64,000 nt of DNA from Acidobacteriota bacterium (GTDB lineage: Bacteria; Acidobacteriota; Blastocatellia; Pyrinomonadales; Pyrinomonadaceae): contig RFGC01000018.1 in NCBI GenBank assembly GCA_003697135.1, positions 1 through 64,000 on the forward strand, written 5' to 3'. Of this stretch, positions 1 to 8,806 are shown piece after piece. The position numbers and the translations under genes were made by a program. The notes beneath the pieces are model-generated. The model made no database searches. It was not told the DNA's origin and worked only from the letters and a program-made list of their open reading frames with translations. The first letter of the stretch is position 1. Every line of letters starts with the position of its first letter.

Positions 1-141
1 CGGCCTATACTGAACCTTCGGATTCCTCTTCGATAATACCTTCGTTATCGCCGCTGTCAACGTCGTCTTACCATGATCTACGTGCCCTATCGTCCCTATG
101 TTCACGTGCGGCTTACTCCTGTCAAACCTCTCTTTCGTCAT
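1..141 (-). CDS. tuf: Elongation factor Tu, N-terminal part (runs off window)
   Basis: Only the first 47 codons are in the window. They read [20 protein letters not shown] and continue [12 protein letters not shown], which contains the G1 P-loop (GHVDHGKT) of EF-Tu. The GTPase delivers aminoacyl-tRNA to the ribosome. The start is an ATG at 139-141. The gene lies just downstream of three tRNA genes on the same strand (Tyr, Gly, Thr), the arrangement known from the E. coli tufB operon, so co-transcription with the tRNAs is likely. The identity is certain from the P-loop and flanking residues; the rest of the gene cannot be assessed. Confidence 0.96.
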   Translation of the reverse strand, partial: MTKERFDRSKPHVNIGTIGHVDHGKTTLTAAITKVLSKRNPKVQYRP

Positions 142-227
142 CTTTGTTATCTCCAAAATTTGCTCAAAATTTTGATTGTTTAATAAGGTTTCTCAAAAAA
201 AATCAATTAGGTTAATAGGGAATTAAA

Positions 228-299
<72 letters not shown>

Positions 300-317
300 G
301 CGCCCTATTAGAAACTT

Positions 318-393
318 TGGAGCGGGAGACGAGACTCGAACTCGCGACCCTCAGCTTGGAAGGCTGATGCTCTACCTACTGAGCTACTCCCGC
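318..393 (-). tRNA. tRNA-Gly (anticodon TCC)
   Basis: Minus-strand cloverleaf with acceptor GCGGGAG/CTCCCGC and anticodon stem TCAGC/GCTGA around loop CTTCCAA (anticodon TCC). The T arm carries GTTCGAGTC. The discriminator is U, as is common in bacterial tRNA-Gly, and a CCA end is encoded at 318-320. It sits between tRNA-Tyr and tRNA-Thr. Confidence 0.96.
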
Positions 394-427
394 TCAAAGT
401 CTTAAGACTATCGAATATCAATCTTGC

Positions 428-518
428 TGGTGCAAGGGGTAGGATTCGAACCTACGTAGGGAACTGAATCCCGCCAGGTTTACAGCCTGGTGCCTTTGAC
501 CGCTCGACCACCCTTGCA
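428..518 (-). tRNA. tRNA-Tyr (anticodon GTA)
   Basis: Minus-strand class II tRNA with acceptor GCAAGGG/CCCTTGC and anticodon stem CCAGG/CCTGG around CTGTAAA (anticodon GTA). It has the long variable arm expected of bacterial tRNA-Tyr, a GTTCGAATC T loop, discriminator A, and an encoded CCA at 428-430. It is the first gene of the tRNA-tuf unit. Confidence 0.97.
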
Positions 519-553
519 CTTATCTACAAAACAAGCCAATTCGCAAAATTTGA

Positions 554-583
554 ATAATAACAAATTAACAACAAAACTTGCAA
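554..583 (-). promoter_or_regulatory. Candidate promoter of tRNA-Tyr/Gly/Thr-tuf
   Basis: Read on the minus strand, TTGCAA (578-583) and TATTAT (554-559) are separated by 18 bases and lie about 35 bases upstream of tRNA-Tyr. They match the sigma-70 consensus at 4/6 and 5/6 positions. The position is sensible, but in AT-rich DNA such matches occur by chance. Confidence 0.3.
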
Positions 584-896
584 GTCTAAAAGAGACTTTC
601 TAAAAAGGTTCCAAATAGATTTTAACCAAAGTCTTTTAATTTGTCATTAAAGACGTATCTTTTCATCTCTCAAAGCAAACTTTTTTAAGCCGAGATTCTG
701 AGACTAACAACCTGATTTTTCTGAAAAATTTCTTGACAAGTTTTCTTTACTACCACAACCATAGCTTTTTTAGGCATCTTTAAGTTCGTAAGCAAATTCT
801 TAAGTCGCAGAAATCCGTCTTGAAAGACCGTGATTCTCTATGAATACTCGCAAAAGGCTCCAATTTTAGTCTTTCATAAACAATATAGTGAAAAAT

Positions 897-912
897 GTTC
901 AAAATAATGAAC
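897..912. promoter_or_regulatory. Inverted repeat GTTCA-N6-TGAAC, distal copy (candidate operator)
   Basis: The sequence is a perfect 5-bp inverted repeat, GTTCA and TGAAC, around a 6-base AT spacer. An identical-architecture copy lies at 981-996, exactly 84 bases downstream. It lies about 100 bases before the aceB start. A dimeric regulator site is inferred; the regulator is unknown. Confidence 0.45.
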
Positions 913-980
913 GAGCCGTAAAAGAATCTTGAAATGGGAAAAATAATTCCTTAAAGTAAGATTCATCATAACGAATCAAT

Positions 981-996
981 GTTCATGATTTTGAAC
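981..996. promoter_or_regulatory. Inverted repeat GTTCA-N6-TGAAC, proximal copy (candidate operator)
   Basis: This is the second copy of the 5-bp inverted repeat with a 6-base spacer. It ends 5 bases before the aceB Shine-Dalgarno (1002-1006). A protein bound here would block ribosome access or transcription of aceB. The 84-base offset to the distal copy is about eight helical turns, so both sites face the same side of the DNA. Confidence 0.45.
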
Positions 997-1015
997 GACA
1001 TGGAGGTTTTTGGTT

Positions 1016-2584
1016 GTGTTAACTAAAACGATTTTTTCGGAAGATTTGCTTTTTCCGGTGAATCGAGTGCCTGAAGGTTTTAATCCGAAGAAGGATTTAC
1101 CTGAAGGTTTTTACGAATTTTTTTCAGGATTGCACGAGGAGTTCAAAGAGCGCTGGATTGAGCTTAAGCATAGGCGCAAAGAGGTGCTTGCATTGGCTCA
1201 TAAAGGAATCTTGCCTGATTATTTGCCGCCTTCTGAAGCAACCACTAGAGAATGGCGAATAGAACTACCCGATTATGCTTTGGATCAACGAAATCAAATG
1301 ACAGGTCCTGCTGACGACGCAGAACTTGTGGTCAAAATGCTGAATTCAGGAGCTCCCGGCGTCATGATAGACCTTGAAGATTCGATGGTAAACGCTTGGG
1401 ATAATCTGGAACGCGGCATCAACAATGCAATTTCTGCACTGCATGGTCAGCTCAGTTACTACGACTTTAAGCGCGATGTCAAAGTGCCAATTTATTCAAA
1501 CAAAAGCGTTGCCATAGTGAGAGTTCGTGGGCTTCACCTAAGCCAAGCCGGGATAATTGAAAACGAATTGACATCGGCGTCGCTTTATGACCTATCCAGA
1601 ATCGCCTTTGGTGTTGATCGAAAAGCGTTGAGACATAATTTAACTTTTTACATTCCGAAATCAGAATCGGCTGAAGAAGCGCTCTTTTGGAGAGATGCTT
1701 TTCAACGAATCGAAGAGAAACTAGGTTGGGAGAAAGGCTATATCAAATGTTTCGCATTAGTTGAGTCTCATCCGTTAGCTTATCAGATGGAAGAGTTCAT
1801 CTTTAATCTGAGGGATCATATTTTGGGTTTGAATCTAGGGCGTTGGGATTACATGGCAAGCTTGATACATTTCAACTTTGAAAATCCCGAATGGGTTTTG
1901 CCCGATAGAAACACCATCCCTTTTGACGTGCCGTTTTTCCAAAAACTCAGAGAGTTGATGGTTGAGATTTGCCATAAACACGGGATTTTAGCGATTGGTG
2001 GCATGACAGCACTTTTTCCAAATAGGCAAAACAAGGAGTTAAACGAAAAGGCGCTGAAAGTTTTAGAAGCTGACAAAAGAAATGAAGCCGAGATAGGAAT
2101 GGACGGAGCTTGGACTGGGCATCCCGATCAGAATGAAATCGCGGTGGCTCAGTTTCCTGTGCCAAATCAGATAAACGTTAGAAAGCAGATAGAGAGAAAT
2201 CCTGAGCTTCGGATAGTCCCGAAAGGTATTGGAAAGCGAACTCTTTCGGGAACAAGAGCAGCTATCAGAACAGTAATTCGCTATCGAAATGGCGTTCTGA
2301 ACGGCAAGGGAGCATCGCTTATTGACGGTTACATGGAAGATTTAGCGACTGACAGGATATACCGCTTAATGATTGCTCAAAGGATGAAGCATCGCAACAA
2401 AGTCGAAATCTTTGATGAGAGCGGACAAGCCGTTTTTCATGACGAAAAGCTGATTGGGCGACTCTTCAACGAGGAGCTTGAGAAGCTTTTGACGGAATCG
2501 CCTCGAGAATTTCATGAGACCTTAAAAGAAGCTTGTGCGATTAGCCAGAAGATGATATTTTCGGGTCAATTCGATCCAGAGTGA
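1016..2584 (+). CDS. aceB: Malate synthase A
   Basis: The enzyme condenses glyoxylate and acetyl-CoA to malate in the cytosolic glyoxylate shunt. The protein is about 522 residues, the usual length of malate synthase A. It contains the family signature RDHILGLNLGRWDYM in mid-sequence, and the C-terminal part has GIGKRTLSGTRAAI. I chose the GTG at 1016 because GGAGG (1002-1006) lies 9 bases upstream. The in-frame TTG at 1010 would sit only 3 bases from it. Isocitrate lyase follows 57 bases downstream on the same strand, giving an aceBA operon. Two inverted repeats upstream may be operators. A mixed-frame alternative product is not plausible. Confidence 0.96.
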   Translation: MLTKTIFSEDLLFPVNRVPEGFNPKKDLPEGFYEFFSGLHEEFKERWIELKHRRKEVLALAHKGILPDYLPPSEATTREWRIELPDYALDQRNQMTGPADDAELVVKMLNSGAPGVMIDLEDSMVNAWDNLERGINNAISALHGQLSYYDFKRDVKVPIYSNKSVAIVRVRGLHLSQAGIIENELTSASLYDLSRIAFGVDRKALRHNLTFYIPKSESAEEALFWRDAFQRIEEKLGWEKGYIKCFALVESHPLAYQMEEFIFNLRDHILGLNLGRWDYMASLIHFNFENPEWVLPDRNTIPFDVPFFQKLRELMVEICHKHGILAIGGMTALFPNRQNKELNEKALKVLEADKRNEAEIGMDGAWTGHPDQNEIAVAQFPVPNQINVRKQIERNPELRIVPKGIGKRTLSGTRAAIRTVIRYRNGVLNGKGASLIDGYMEDLATDRIYRLMIAQRMKHRNKVEIFDESGQAVFHDEKLIGRLFNEELEKLLTESPREFHETLKEACAISQKMIFSGQFDPE

Positions 2585-2641
2585 CCTAATCCGAAAACTG
2601 ATGTAACTCAAAAAAATCAAAAAATCAGGAGGAAAAAACTT

Positions 2642-3964
2642 ATGAATCATCAAGCTATGAGTAAAGTTGAACAAATACGGAGGGACTGGAAGGAAAATCC
2701 TAGATGGAAAGGCATTGAAAGGCCTTATTCGGCGGAAGATGTAGTTCGTCTGCAAGGCTCTTTGAAAATTGAATACACGCTTGCAAGGAAAGGCGCTGAG
2801 AGACTTTGGAAATTGCTCAATGAAGAAGAGTATGTTTCGGCTCTTGGCGCATTGACAGGCACGCAGGCAATTCAACAAGTTCAAGCTGGACTAAAAGCGA
2901 TTTACTGTAGTGGTTGGCAAGTTGCGGCAGATGCAAATGTTGCGGGACAGATGTATCCCGATCAAAGCCTCTATCCCGCAAACAGCGTGCCTGAATTGGT
3001 TCGTCGAATAAACAATTCACTGCAACGCACTGATCAAATATATCACGCAAAAGGGAAAAATGAAATCTATTGGTTTGCGCCAATAGTTGCCGATGCTGAG
3101 GCTGGATTCGGTGGCAACTTGAATGCTTTTGAGTTGATGAAAGCCTTAATTGAAGCAGGAGCGGCAGGAGTGCATTTTGAAGATCAACTTTCTTCAGCGA
3201 AAAAATGCGGACATCTCGGCGGTAAGGTTTTGGTGCCTACGCAAGAGGCAATTCAGAAGCTGGTAGCGGCGCGCCTTGCCGCGGATGTTTGCGAAGTCCC
3301 AACTTTGCTGATAGCGCGCACCGATGCTAACACTGCAACTCTCTTGACTAGCGATATTGACGATCGCGATAAACCTTTCTGCACGGGTGAACGCACTGTT
3401 GAAGGTTTCTACGTTGTCAGGTGCGGACTAGAGCAAGCAATAGCGCGCAGCCTCGCTTATGCTCCTTACGCTGATTTGCTTTGGTTTGAAACTTCAAAGC
3501 CTGATTTGCAGGAAGCAAAAATTTTTGCCGAAAGGATACATGAAAAGTTTCCCGGTAAGATGCTAGCTTATAACTGCTCGCCTTCATTTAATTGGAAGAA
3601 AAAGTTGGATTCGGAGACAATAGCAAAGTTTCAAAGCGAACTCGGGAAAATGGGCTATAAGTTTCAGTTCATCACGCTTGCAGGATTTCATTCGATGAAT
3701 CTTGCAATGTTCGAGCTTGCACTAGATTTTTGCAGGCGTGGAATGTCTGCTTATGCGGATTTGCAAGAGCGAGAATTTAGCTTTGAGGACGAAGGCTACA
3801 GAGCGGCGAAACACCAATCTTTTGTCGGTGCTGGATATTTTGACGAAATCATGCAAGTAATAACCAATGGAACCACCTCTGTAACCGCACTCAAAGGTTC
3901 AACAGAAGAAGAGCAGTTTCAATTACCTCACGGTGAACCAACTCCCGTCACTGTAACACTCTAA
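2642..3964 (+). CDS. aceA: Isocitrate lyase
   Basis: The enzyme cleaves isocitrate to succinate and glyoxylate, the first step of the glyoxylate shunt. The protein is 440 residues, normal for the bacterial enzyme, and carries the catalytic signature KKCGHL with its active-site cysteine. Upstream are [10 protein letters not shown] and HFEDQ, which bind metal and substrate in this family. Downstream is NCSPSFNW. A strong Shine-Dalgarno (AGGAGG) precedes the ATG. The gene follows aceB, and a strong hairpin terminator begins 6 bases after the stop, so the operon is aceB-aceA only. Together with the acyl-CoA synthetase and ETF-QO elsewhere in the window it fits growth on acetate or fatty acids. 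Confidence 0.97.
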   Translation: MNHQAMSKVEQIRRDWKENPRWKGIERPYSAEDVVRLQGSLKIEYTLARKGAERLWKLLNEEEYVSALGALTGTQAIQQVQAGLKAIYCSGWQVAADANVAGQMYPDQSLYPANSVPELVRRINNSLQRTDQIYHAKGKNEIYWFAPIVADAEAGFGGNLNAFELMKALIEAGAAGVHFEDQLSSAKKCGHLGGKVLVPTQEAIQKLVAARLAADVCEVPTLLIARTDANTATLLTSDIDDRDKPFCTGERTVEGFYVVRCGLEQAIARSLAYAPYADLLWFETSKPDLQEAKIFAERIHEKFPGKMLAYNCSPSFNWKKKLDSETIAKFQSELGKMGYKFQFITLAGFHSMNLAMFELALDFCRRGMSAYADLQEREFSFEDEGYRAAKHQSFVGAGYFDEIMQVITNGTTSVTALKGSTEEEQFQLPHGEPTPVTVTL

Positions 3965-3969
3965 AGGCA

Positions 3970-4004
3970 AAAAGCAGATGCTTGCTCACCAAGCATCTGC
4001 TTTT
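3970..4004. terminator. Rho-independent terminator after aceA
   Basis: A perfect 15-bp stem (3970-3984 with 3990-4004) closes a 5-base CTCAC loop. The stem begins with AAAA and ends with TTTT, so it can act on both strands. It follows the aceA stop and faces the minus-strand gene ending at 4091, so it probably terminates both. Confidence 0.9.
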
Positions 4005-4090
4005 CTTAGGTTTTCAAAGTGAATTTAGGATTCTCTCAAACCGTTTTCTGCTTGCGGAATTCCAGCGCTAGCACCTTGTTTTAATCAGCT

Positions 4091-5119
4091 TTAACTCTTA
4101 ACTCTAAATGTTTGATTGTCTTCTTTGACACCAACCAGATGAAAATAAAGCTCGTTTTGCAGTTTATTGACAAAAGGGAAGTGAATTATTCCGAACATAA
4201 ACAGTGTCGGCGGATAAATATCTTTCTTAAAAGAGATAAGCTTTTGGCATGTTTCATTTTTATTGATGCACCACAGCGTAGCGACATTTTCGGTTTGACT
4301 AGGCGCATTTTCCGCTGTTGTTGCGAAAAATAGGTTTTCACCGAGTTTTTTTGAATAAAAAACCGTGCCGTTGACTTCACCCAATGATATTCTTTCGAGA
4401 GTTTTTCTATTCACTTTGAAGATTTGGTTGGTGCGGAATTCGGCGTCTGTCCCGTAGTAAAAATAGTTGCGGTCAAATAAAATGCTCACTGCACGCCAAG
4501 TTTCGTCACCTTGTCCAATTACTTCTACTGTTTTGAACTCATCGAAAGAGCGCAAAATTTTACATTCTCTTTCCTTGTCGCCGGTCAAGCAAAATATCGA
4601 ATCCGTATAGTGATCAAAATAAAGCCCGTGTATGTGTCTGATGGATTTTGGCGGAAAAACATAAGCAACTTCGAGAGTGTCACTGCCGCGCGGATATTTG
4701 TAAATTCGCATTTCGCCGCGTTCTTCATTTGCAAGGTATTCGCCAAAAAATATGTTTCCTTGTTTGTCAATCGCACAGGCCGAGCGCAGAACTCGGCACG
4801 GCCGAACTAAACCTTTGAGCGGCCGAAACTTTCCGTCGCTGACGATGCCGACTGATTTATCAAAAGTGACGAAAAGATAGCCGTTACCAAGCGGGATTAC
4901 GTTAGTAACCATGAAACGCAAAAGTCTCTGAATAAGCCGAGATTTGCTTGCTATTTGTTTCCACAATGGGGCATCAATGACCGCAATTTTCTCAAAAGGC
5001 GGCTTAAGCGTGGTTGAGTGAAACAGCTCGTTTTTGCGTGAGAGATAAAAGTTTCCGGGTTCAGCCCACTCTACCGTGTATCCTGAAAGTTCTGGAACTC
5101 TTTCAATAATCCAGTTCAT
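4091..5119 (-). CDS. Beta-propeller-like protein of unknown function
   Basis: I do not recognise the family with certainty. The 342-residue protein has repeated beta-strand blocks such as YLFVTFDKSVGIVSDGKF, GNIFFGEYLANEERGEMRIYK and HGLYFDHYTDSIFCLTGDKE. These resemble blades of a propeller or sialidase-like fold. No signal peptide or membrane segment is obvious, so it is probably cytosolic. It is the last gene of a possible three-gene minus-strand unit, 40 bases after the carbamoyltransferase and downstream of the argininosuccinate-lyase-like gene. The context hints at a role with the carbamoyltransferase, for instance in glycan or metabolite modification, but this is inference. No clear Shine-Dalgarno is visible. 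Confidence 0.75.
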   Translation of the reverse strand: MNWIIERVPELSGYTVEWAEPGNFYLSRKNELFHSTTLKPPFEKIAVIDAPLWKQIASKSRLIQRLLRFMVTNVIPLGNGYLFVTFDKSVGIVSDGKFRPLKGLVRPCRVLRSACAIDKQGNIFFGEYLANEERGEMRIYKYPRGSDTLEVAYVFPPKSIRHIHGLYFDHYTDSIFCLTGDKERECKILRSFDEFKTVEVIGQGDETWRAVSILFDRNYFYYGTDAEFRTNQIFKVNRKTLERISLGEVNGTVFYSKKLGENLFFATTAENAPSQTENVATLWCINKNETCQKLISFKKDIYPPTLFMFGIIHFPFVNKLQNELYFHLVGVKEDNQTFRVKS

Positions 5120-5159
5120 TAGGATTCAGAAAAACTCATGCAATCAAGGAAATTTAAGG

Positions 5160-6893
5160 TCAATCGTCTTTTCTGCAAAAGAACGATCCGATAACAAGCA
5201 CATCCATTTTTGTCCGCAAAAAGCATTCGATTGCTTCTGAAGGACGGCAAACTATCGGCTCATTTTCATTAAAACTCGTGTTCAGAAGAACGGGAATTCC
5301 TGTTTTCCTTTCAAAGGTTTTTATCAAATCGTAGTAAAGCGGATTTTCTTCGCGTGATACGGATTGAAGTCTTCCCGTGTTGTCAACATGATTTACAGCA
5401 CAGAGTCGGTTGCGCCATTCAGGGCGAATTTTGTAAACATGGAGCATAAAAGGCGATGGATGGCTTTGCTCGAAAATTTCCGATTGTTTTTCGGCTAAAA
5501 CGGAAGGCGCAAATGGGCGAAACCATTCGCGGTGCTTGATTCTGGCGTTCAGAATATCTTTCATGTTCGGAATTCCCGGATGAGCCAAAATTGAGCGATT
5601 ACCAAGAGCGCGTGGCCCCCATTCCATTCTTCCCTGAAACCATCCGACAACGCTTCCTTTGATTAACTCTTCGGTAGTTTCTTCTAAAATTTGCTCGCGT
5701 TCGAGTTTCCTGTAAGGCACTTTATATCTGTCAAGTTCATTTTTAATGACCGAATCACAGTATTCATCGCCTAAGTAAGCATTCTTCATTACCCAACGCT
5801 TGCCTTCTTTGAGTAGGCAGTTACTTACGTAGAGAGCGGCACCGAGCGCCAGTCCGTCGTCGCCTGCTGCGGGTTGAATGAAAGTTTCACGAAAAGGAGT
5901 TTCTGTGAAGATTTTGCCGTTAGCAACGCTATTCAACGCACAACCTCCAGCCAGTGCTAACCTCTCGGTGGGAACTTTCTTGTAAAGCGAATTGAGCAAA
6001 AACAGATAATACTTCTCAAAGATTTTTTGTAGGCCAAAGGCTATGTCCATATCGCGTTTTGTGATTTCCGTGTATGGTTGTCGAGGCTGTCCAAATCTTT
6101 CGATGAATAAATCCGAATAAAGCCTATGAACAATCATCTCACCGTTTTCCGCAATTTCCATTCCTTGATTTGAACCGAAAGGAAGGAAATAGTCGGGATT
6201 GAGTTCAAATCCGTTTTTGTTTGCATGAATCATGTTCTCGAAGAAATCGGCATAAGTATCTTCGCCGAGAGGTGCAAGTCCCATGACTTTGCCTTCGTCG
6301 CCGTATTTCGTGTATCCGATGAATTGACAAACGGCTGTGTAGAGTGTTCCTAGCGAATGTGGAACGAAGATTCTATGGAGTGGGCGAATCTCTGAACCTT
6401 CGCATTCGGACATCATGCAGGAAACAAAATCGCCTGAACCGTCAATCGTAATAGCGGCGCACTTTTCCCATCCACTCGCAAAATAGGCGCTTGCTGTATG
6501 CGCAAGGTGATGCTCGACATTGTAGGTTTTGAATTTTAGCTTTGCAACATCAACTTCAAGCTCAGAGGCAATTAGATTTTTGAGATTGTCGAAGGTTTTA
6601 CTCTTTTTCCGAATGCGTGCCAAATTCAAAAGCCTTGAAGGATTCTTTAGAGCATAAGCCCATTTTTTACTGAGATTTGCTGAAGAATCGCGCCCGACTG
6701 CGACCGCGTCAACATCTGCTAAAGTCAATCCAGCAATTTCAAGGCATCTCAAGATAGAAAGTTTAGGAAATTTGGCGTAGTATTTTACACGATTCAATCG
6801 CTCTTCGGCGATTGCGGCTATCGGTTGACCATCAACAACTATAGCGGCGGCAGCGCCAGCATGAAATGCGTTTATTCCTAAAATGACACTCAT
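5160..6893 (-). CDS. NodU/CmcH-family carbamoyltransferase
   Basis: This family transfers a carbamoyl group from carbamoyl phosphate to hydroxyl groups of sugars or natural products through a carbamoyl-adenylate intermediate. The 577-residue protein starts with SVILGINAFHAGAAAAIV, typical of the family. It has the metal-binding HHLAHTASAYFASGW motif near residue 130 and a TsaD-like ASKHA core with LALAGGCALNSVANGK. The C-terminal YrdC-like/CTase part contains GWFQGRMEWGPRALGNRSI and VLLNTSFNENEPIV, also signatures of the family. It lies between the lyase-like gene (87 bases upstream) and the propeller-like gene (40 bases downstream), all on the minus strand. The acceptor substrate cannot be deduced. 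Confidence 0.9.
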   Translation of the reverse strand: MSVILGINAFHAGAAAAIVVDGQPIAAIAEERLNRVKYYAKFPKLSILRCLEIAGLTLADVDAVAVGRDSSANLSKKWAYALKNPSRLLNLARIRKKSKTFDNLKNLIASELEVDVAKLKFKTYNVEHHLAHTASAYFASGWEKCAAITIDGSGDFVSCMMSECEGSEIRPLHRIFVPHSLGTLYTAVCQFIGYTKYGDEGKVMGLAPLGEDTYADFFENMIHANKNGFELNPDYFLPFGSNQGMEIAENGEMIVHRLYSDLFIERFGQPRQPYTEITKRDMDIAFGLQKIFEKYYLFLLNSLYKKVPTERLALAGGCALNSVANGKIFTETPFRETFIQPAAGDDGLALGAALYVSNCLLKEGKRWVMKNAYLGDEYCDSVIKNELDRYKVPYRKLEREQILEETTEELIKGSVVGWFQGRMEWGPRALGNRSILAHPGIPNMKDILNARIKHREWFRPFAPSVLAEKQSEIFEQSHPSPFMLHVYKIRPEWRNRLCAVNHVDNTGRLQSVSREENPLYYDLIKTFERKTGIPVLLNTSFNENEPIVCRPSEAIECFLRTKMDVLVIGSFFCRKDD

Positions 6894-6980
6894 CTTTGTT
6901 TAAGTTTCTTGATTATACTATCGTGTGTCTTAAATCCGCAATTTCGATTGGACCGCTAGTCTAGGTGCTTTTATTTTGCT

Positions 6981-8396
6981 CTAGCCAAAAAGCTTTTCAA
7001 ACCTTGATTTATCTTGCATTTTTTCTTCAAACTCTAAATCTTCTTTGGCTGTTTTTAGGGCCTCTGCGACTCTTTCAGGCGAAGTTCCACCAATTTGATT
7101 CTTGCTTGCCAGCGATTGCTCAAGGCTTAAAGCTTTGAAAATATCTTCTTCAATCAATTCAGAAAACCTTTGCATTTCTTCCAGTGAAAGCTCTTGCAAG
7201 GATTTGCCTTGCCTAATTGCGTGGAGAGTTATCTTCTCGGCTATTTGCTGGGCTTCTTCCGCACCTTTGTTGACAAGGTAGTCGGCAAGTTCCGATGTAT
7301 TCAAATATCCTTCCGAAATAGCCTTTAACATTATGTCTTTATTAAGCTTAATGTTTTTTGTTAACAAGGTGGCAATCTGTAGGCAAGTTTCGGCGGTTTC
7401 AGCTACATTGAAAATAGATTCTTTCTCTTCTTGCAAATCTTCATTGTAAGTCGAGGGCAGAGCCTTAAGCATTGTAAGGATCGAAATTTGATGACCGAAA
7501 ACTTTTCCAGCCTTTCCACGAATCAGCTCCAAAGCGCTGCGGCTTTTTTTCTTTGATTTTGGGTTTGTAGGTTCAGCGAATTCTATGAATCGGAATTCTT
7601 GCGATGAATACAAAATCAAATCTTCAGCAAATCGCGATAGATGCATCATCAGAAGAGAGCAGGCGCTGACGAATTCGACTGCGAAATCTCTATCGCTGAT
7701 GGCATCTAGGCTATTGTTTGTAACACCATCAAATCCTAGTTCTTCTGCAATTGCTTCCCTATCAATTTCGTAGCTTGTTCCCGCCAAAGTGCCTGAGCCT
7801 AGAGGTAAAACATTGGTTCTACGCCAGACTTCTTCAAGCCTTTCTCGGTCTCTTTTGAGCATCTCGAAATATGCCAAGCACCAATGCGCCCAAAGAATGG
7901 GTTGTTCACGCTGAAGATGGTTATAGCCCGGCAAAACCGCGTCTTCATTTCTTTCCGCAGAATCAATCAGCGATTTTTGCATACGGCGGATTAGTTCTGA
8001 AATTATCTCTATTTCTTCCCGAAGCCATAGTCTCAAGCAGGTTGTTGTTTGTTCGTATCTGCTTCTTCCTGTGCTGAGTTTTCTTGCTGTATCGCCGATA
8101 AGTTGAATGAGTTTGCTTTCGATGAAATCATGAACATTATCTGCTCTGCACTCATCGAATAGATTGCGATTGTATTTTACGCGTTTAAGCAAAGTCAAAA
8201 GACCGTTTTTAATCTTTTCGGATTCTAGTTTTGTCAAAATCCCTGCCTGAAACAAAGCGTTGCAATAGGCAAGATTTATGCGAATATCGGCTTCAAAAAG
8301 TCTTCTGTCAAGTTTGAAGGTGTTGCTGAATTTTGTGAGGATTTCATCAAGCTTTTCGGAAAACGATTTTTCCTCAAGGTGCTTGGGTTTAAGCAT
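6981..8396 (-). CDS. Divergent argininosuccinate lyase-like protein (ASL/fumarase superfamily)
   Basis: The 471-residue protein aligns by eye with ArgH along most of its length: GYNHLQREQP, LPLGSGTLAGTS, NSLDAISDRDFAVEF, MMHLSRFAEDLIL, ALELIRGKAGKVFG, LPSTYNEDLQEEKE and a late GGTSPERV. Key ArgH elements are nevertheless changed. The family signature loop GSSxMPQKKNP, which carries the catalytic serine, is replaced by EPTNPKSKKKSRS and is shorter. The RSRND motif reads RSRYE, and the N-terminal WGGRF block is missing. ArgH cleaves argininosuccinate to arginine and fumarate; this protein may have altered chemistry or be inactive. It is the first gene before the carbamoyltransferase and may belong to its pathway. 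The superfamily is certain; the reaction is not. Confidence 0.82.
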   Translation of the reverse strand: MLKPKHLEEKSFSEKLDEILTKFSNTFKLDRRLFEADIRINLAYCNALFQAGILTKLESEKIKNGLLTLLKRVKYNRNLFDECRADNVHDFIESKLIQLIGDTARKLSTGRSRYEQTTTCLRLWLREEIEIISELIRRMQKSLIDSAERNEDAVLPGYNHLQREQPILWAHWCLAYFEMLKRDRERLEEVWRRTNVLPLGSGTLAGTSYEIDREAIAEELGFDGVTNNSLDAISDRDFAVEFVSACSLLMMHLSRFAEDLILYSSQEFRFIEFAEPTNPKSKKKSRSALELIRGKAGKVFGHQISILTMLKALPSTYNEDLQEEKESIFNVAETAETCLQIATLLTKNIKLNKDIMLKAISEGYLNTSELADYLVNKGAEEAQQIAEKITLHAIRQGKSLQELSLEEMQRFSELIEEDIFKALSLEQSLASKNQIGGTSPERVAEALKTAKEDLEFEEKMQDKSRFEKLFG

Positions 8397-8451
8397 GAGT
8401 TTATTCTATGCGTTGTGTTCAAATATTTCAACGGCTTAAGCAATGTAAAAA

Positions 8452-8806
8452 CTAACGAAAAGGTAAAATGCGTATCCTAAACTTGGTTTCATCCACAACG
8501 GTCAGGGCACTGCTTTCGAGCATTGATTCGTATTGACGTAGTATCTGCACCAACCTACTTCCCAGACTCTTAGGCATAATATCCTGTGTGCGAACCTGAA
8601 TAACACTTGGTCCTTGCGCGCAAGTAAGCGCTAGCAAGGTGCTAAAGTCTAGGTCGTGAGTAAATACAACATAACCATTTCACGTGCCCAGTTCATAATG
8701 AACCTATCTGTGGCACGTAAATCTCCTACCATTGACCTTCCCATCCTTGTTGCTCAAAAATTTCAACCCACTCAGGGGAAAGGTTCATATCAATCAGTAG
8801 CTTCAT
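8452..8806 (-). pseudogene. DUF5615 PIN-like toxin, frameshifted remnant
   Basis: The coding sequence begins with ATG at 8806 (MKLLIDMNLSPEWVEIFEQQ), typical of DUF5615, a PIN-like nuclease family that pairs with DUF433. After WE near 8738 the reading frame breaks. It resumes one frame away with VGDLRATDRFIMNWARE, breaks again near 8679, and resumes with NGYVVFTHDLDFSTLLALT through to PF-R at 8455. Comparison with the family consensus as I know it fits a loss of about 10 bases at the first break and one base at the second. Its start overlaps the stop of the DUF433 gene (ATGA), the usual toxin-antitoxin coupling. The acidic residues of the PIN-like fold are split across frames, so no active product is expected. 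Confidence 0.85.

Larger units (their letters stand above)
519..1009. other. Divergent intergenic region between tRNA-tuf unit and aceB
   Basis: This AT-rich spacer of about 490 bases contains no credible ORF. It separates the minus-strand tRNA-tuf transcript from plus-strand aceB, so it must hold promoters for both. The features seen in it are a weak minus-strand promoter candidate near the tRNA side and two identical-architecture inverted repeats near aceB, listed separately. Between about 590 and 890 I see nothing recognisable. Confidence 0.7.

Noticed and set aside
8452-8637. A stand-alone 61-residue protein
   Set aside because: It is the C-terminal part of a DUF5615 protein whose N-terminal and middle parts lie just upstream in other frames, so it is annotated as a piece of the pseudogene.
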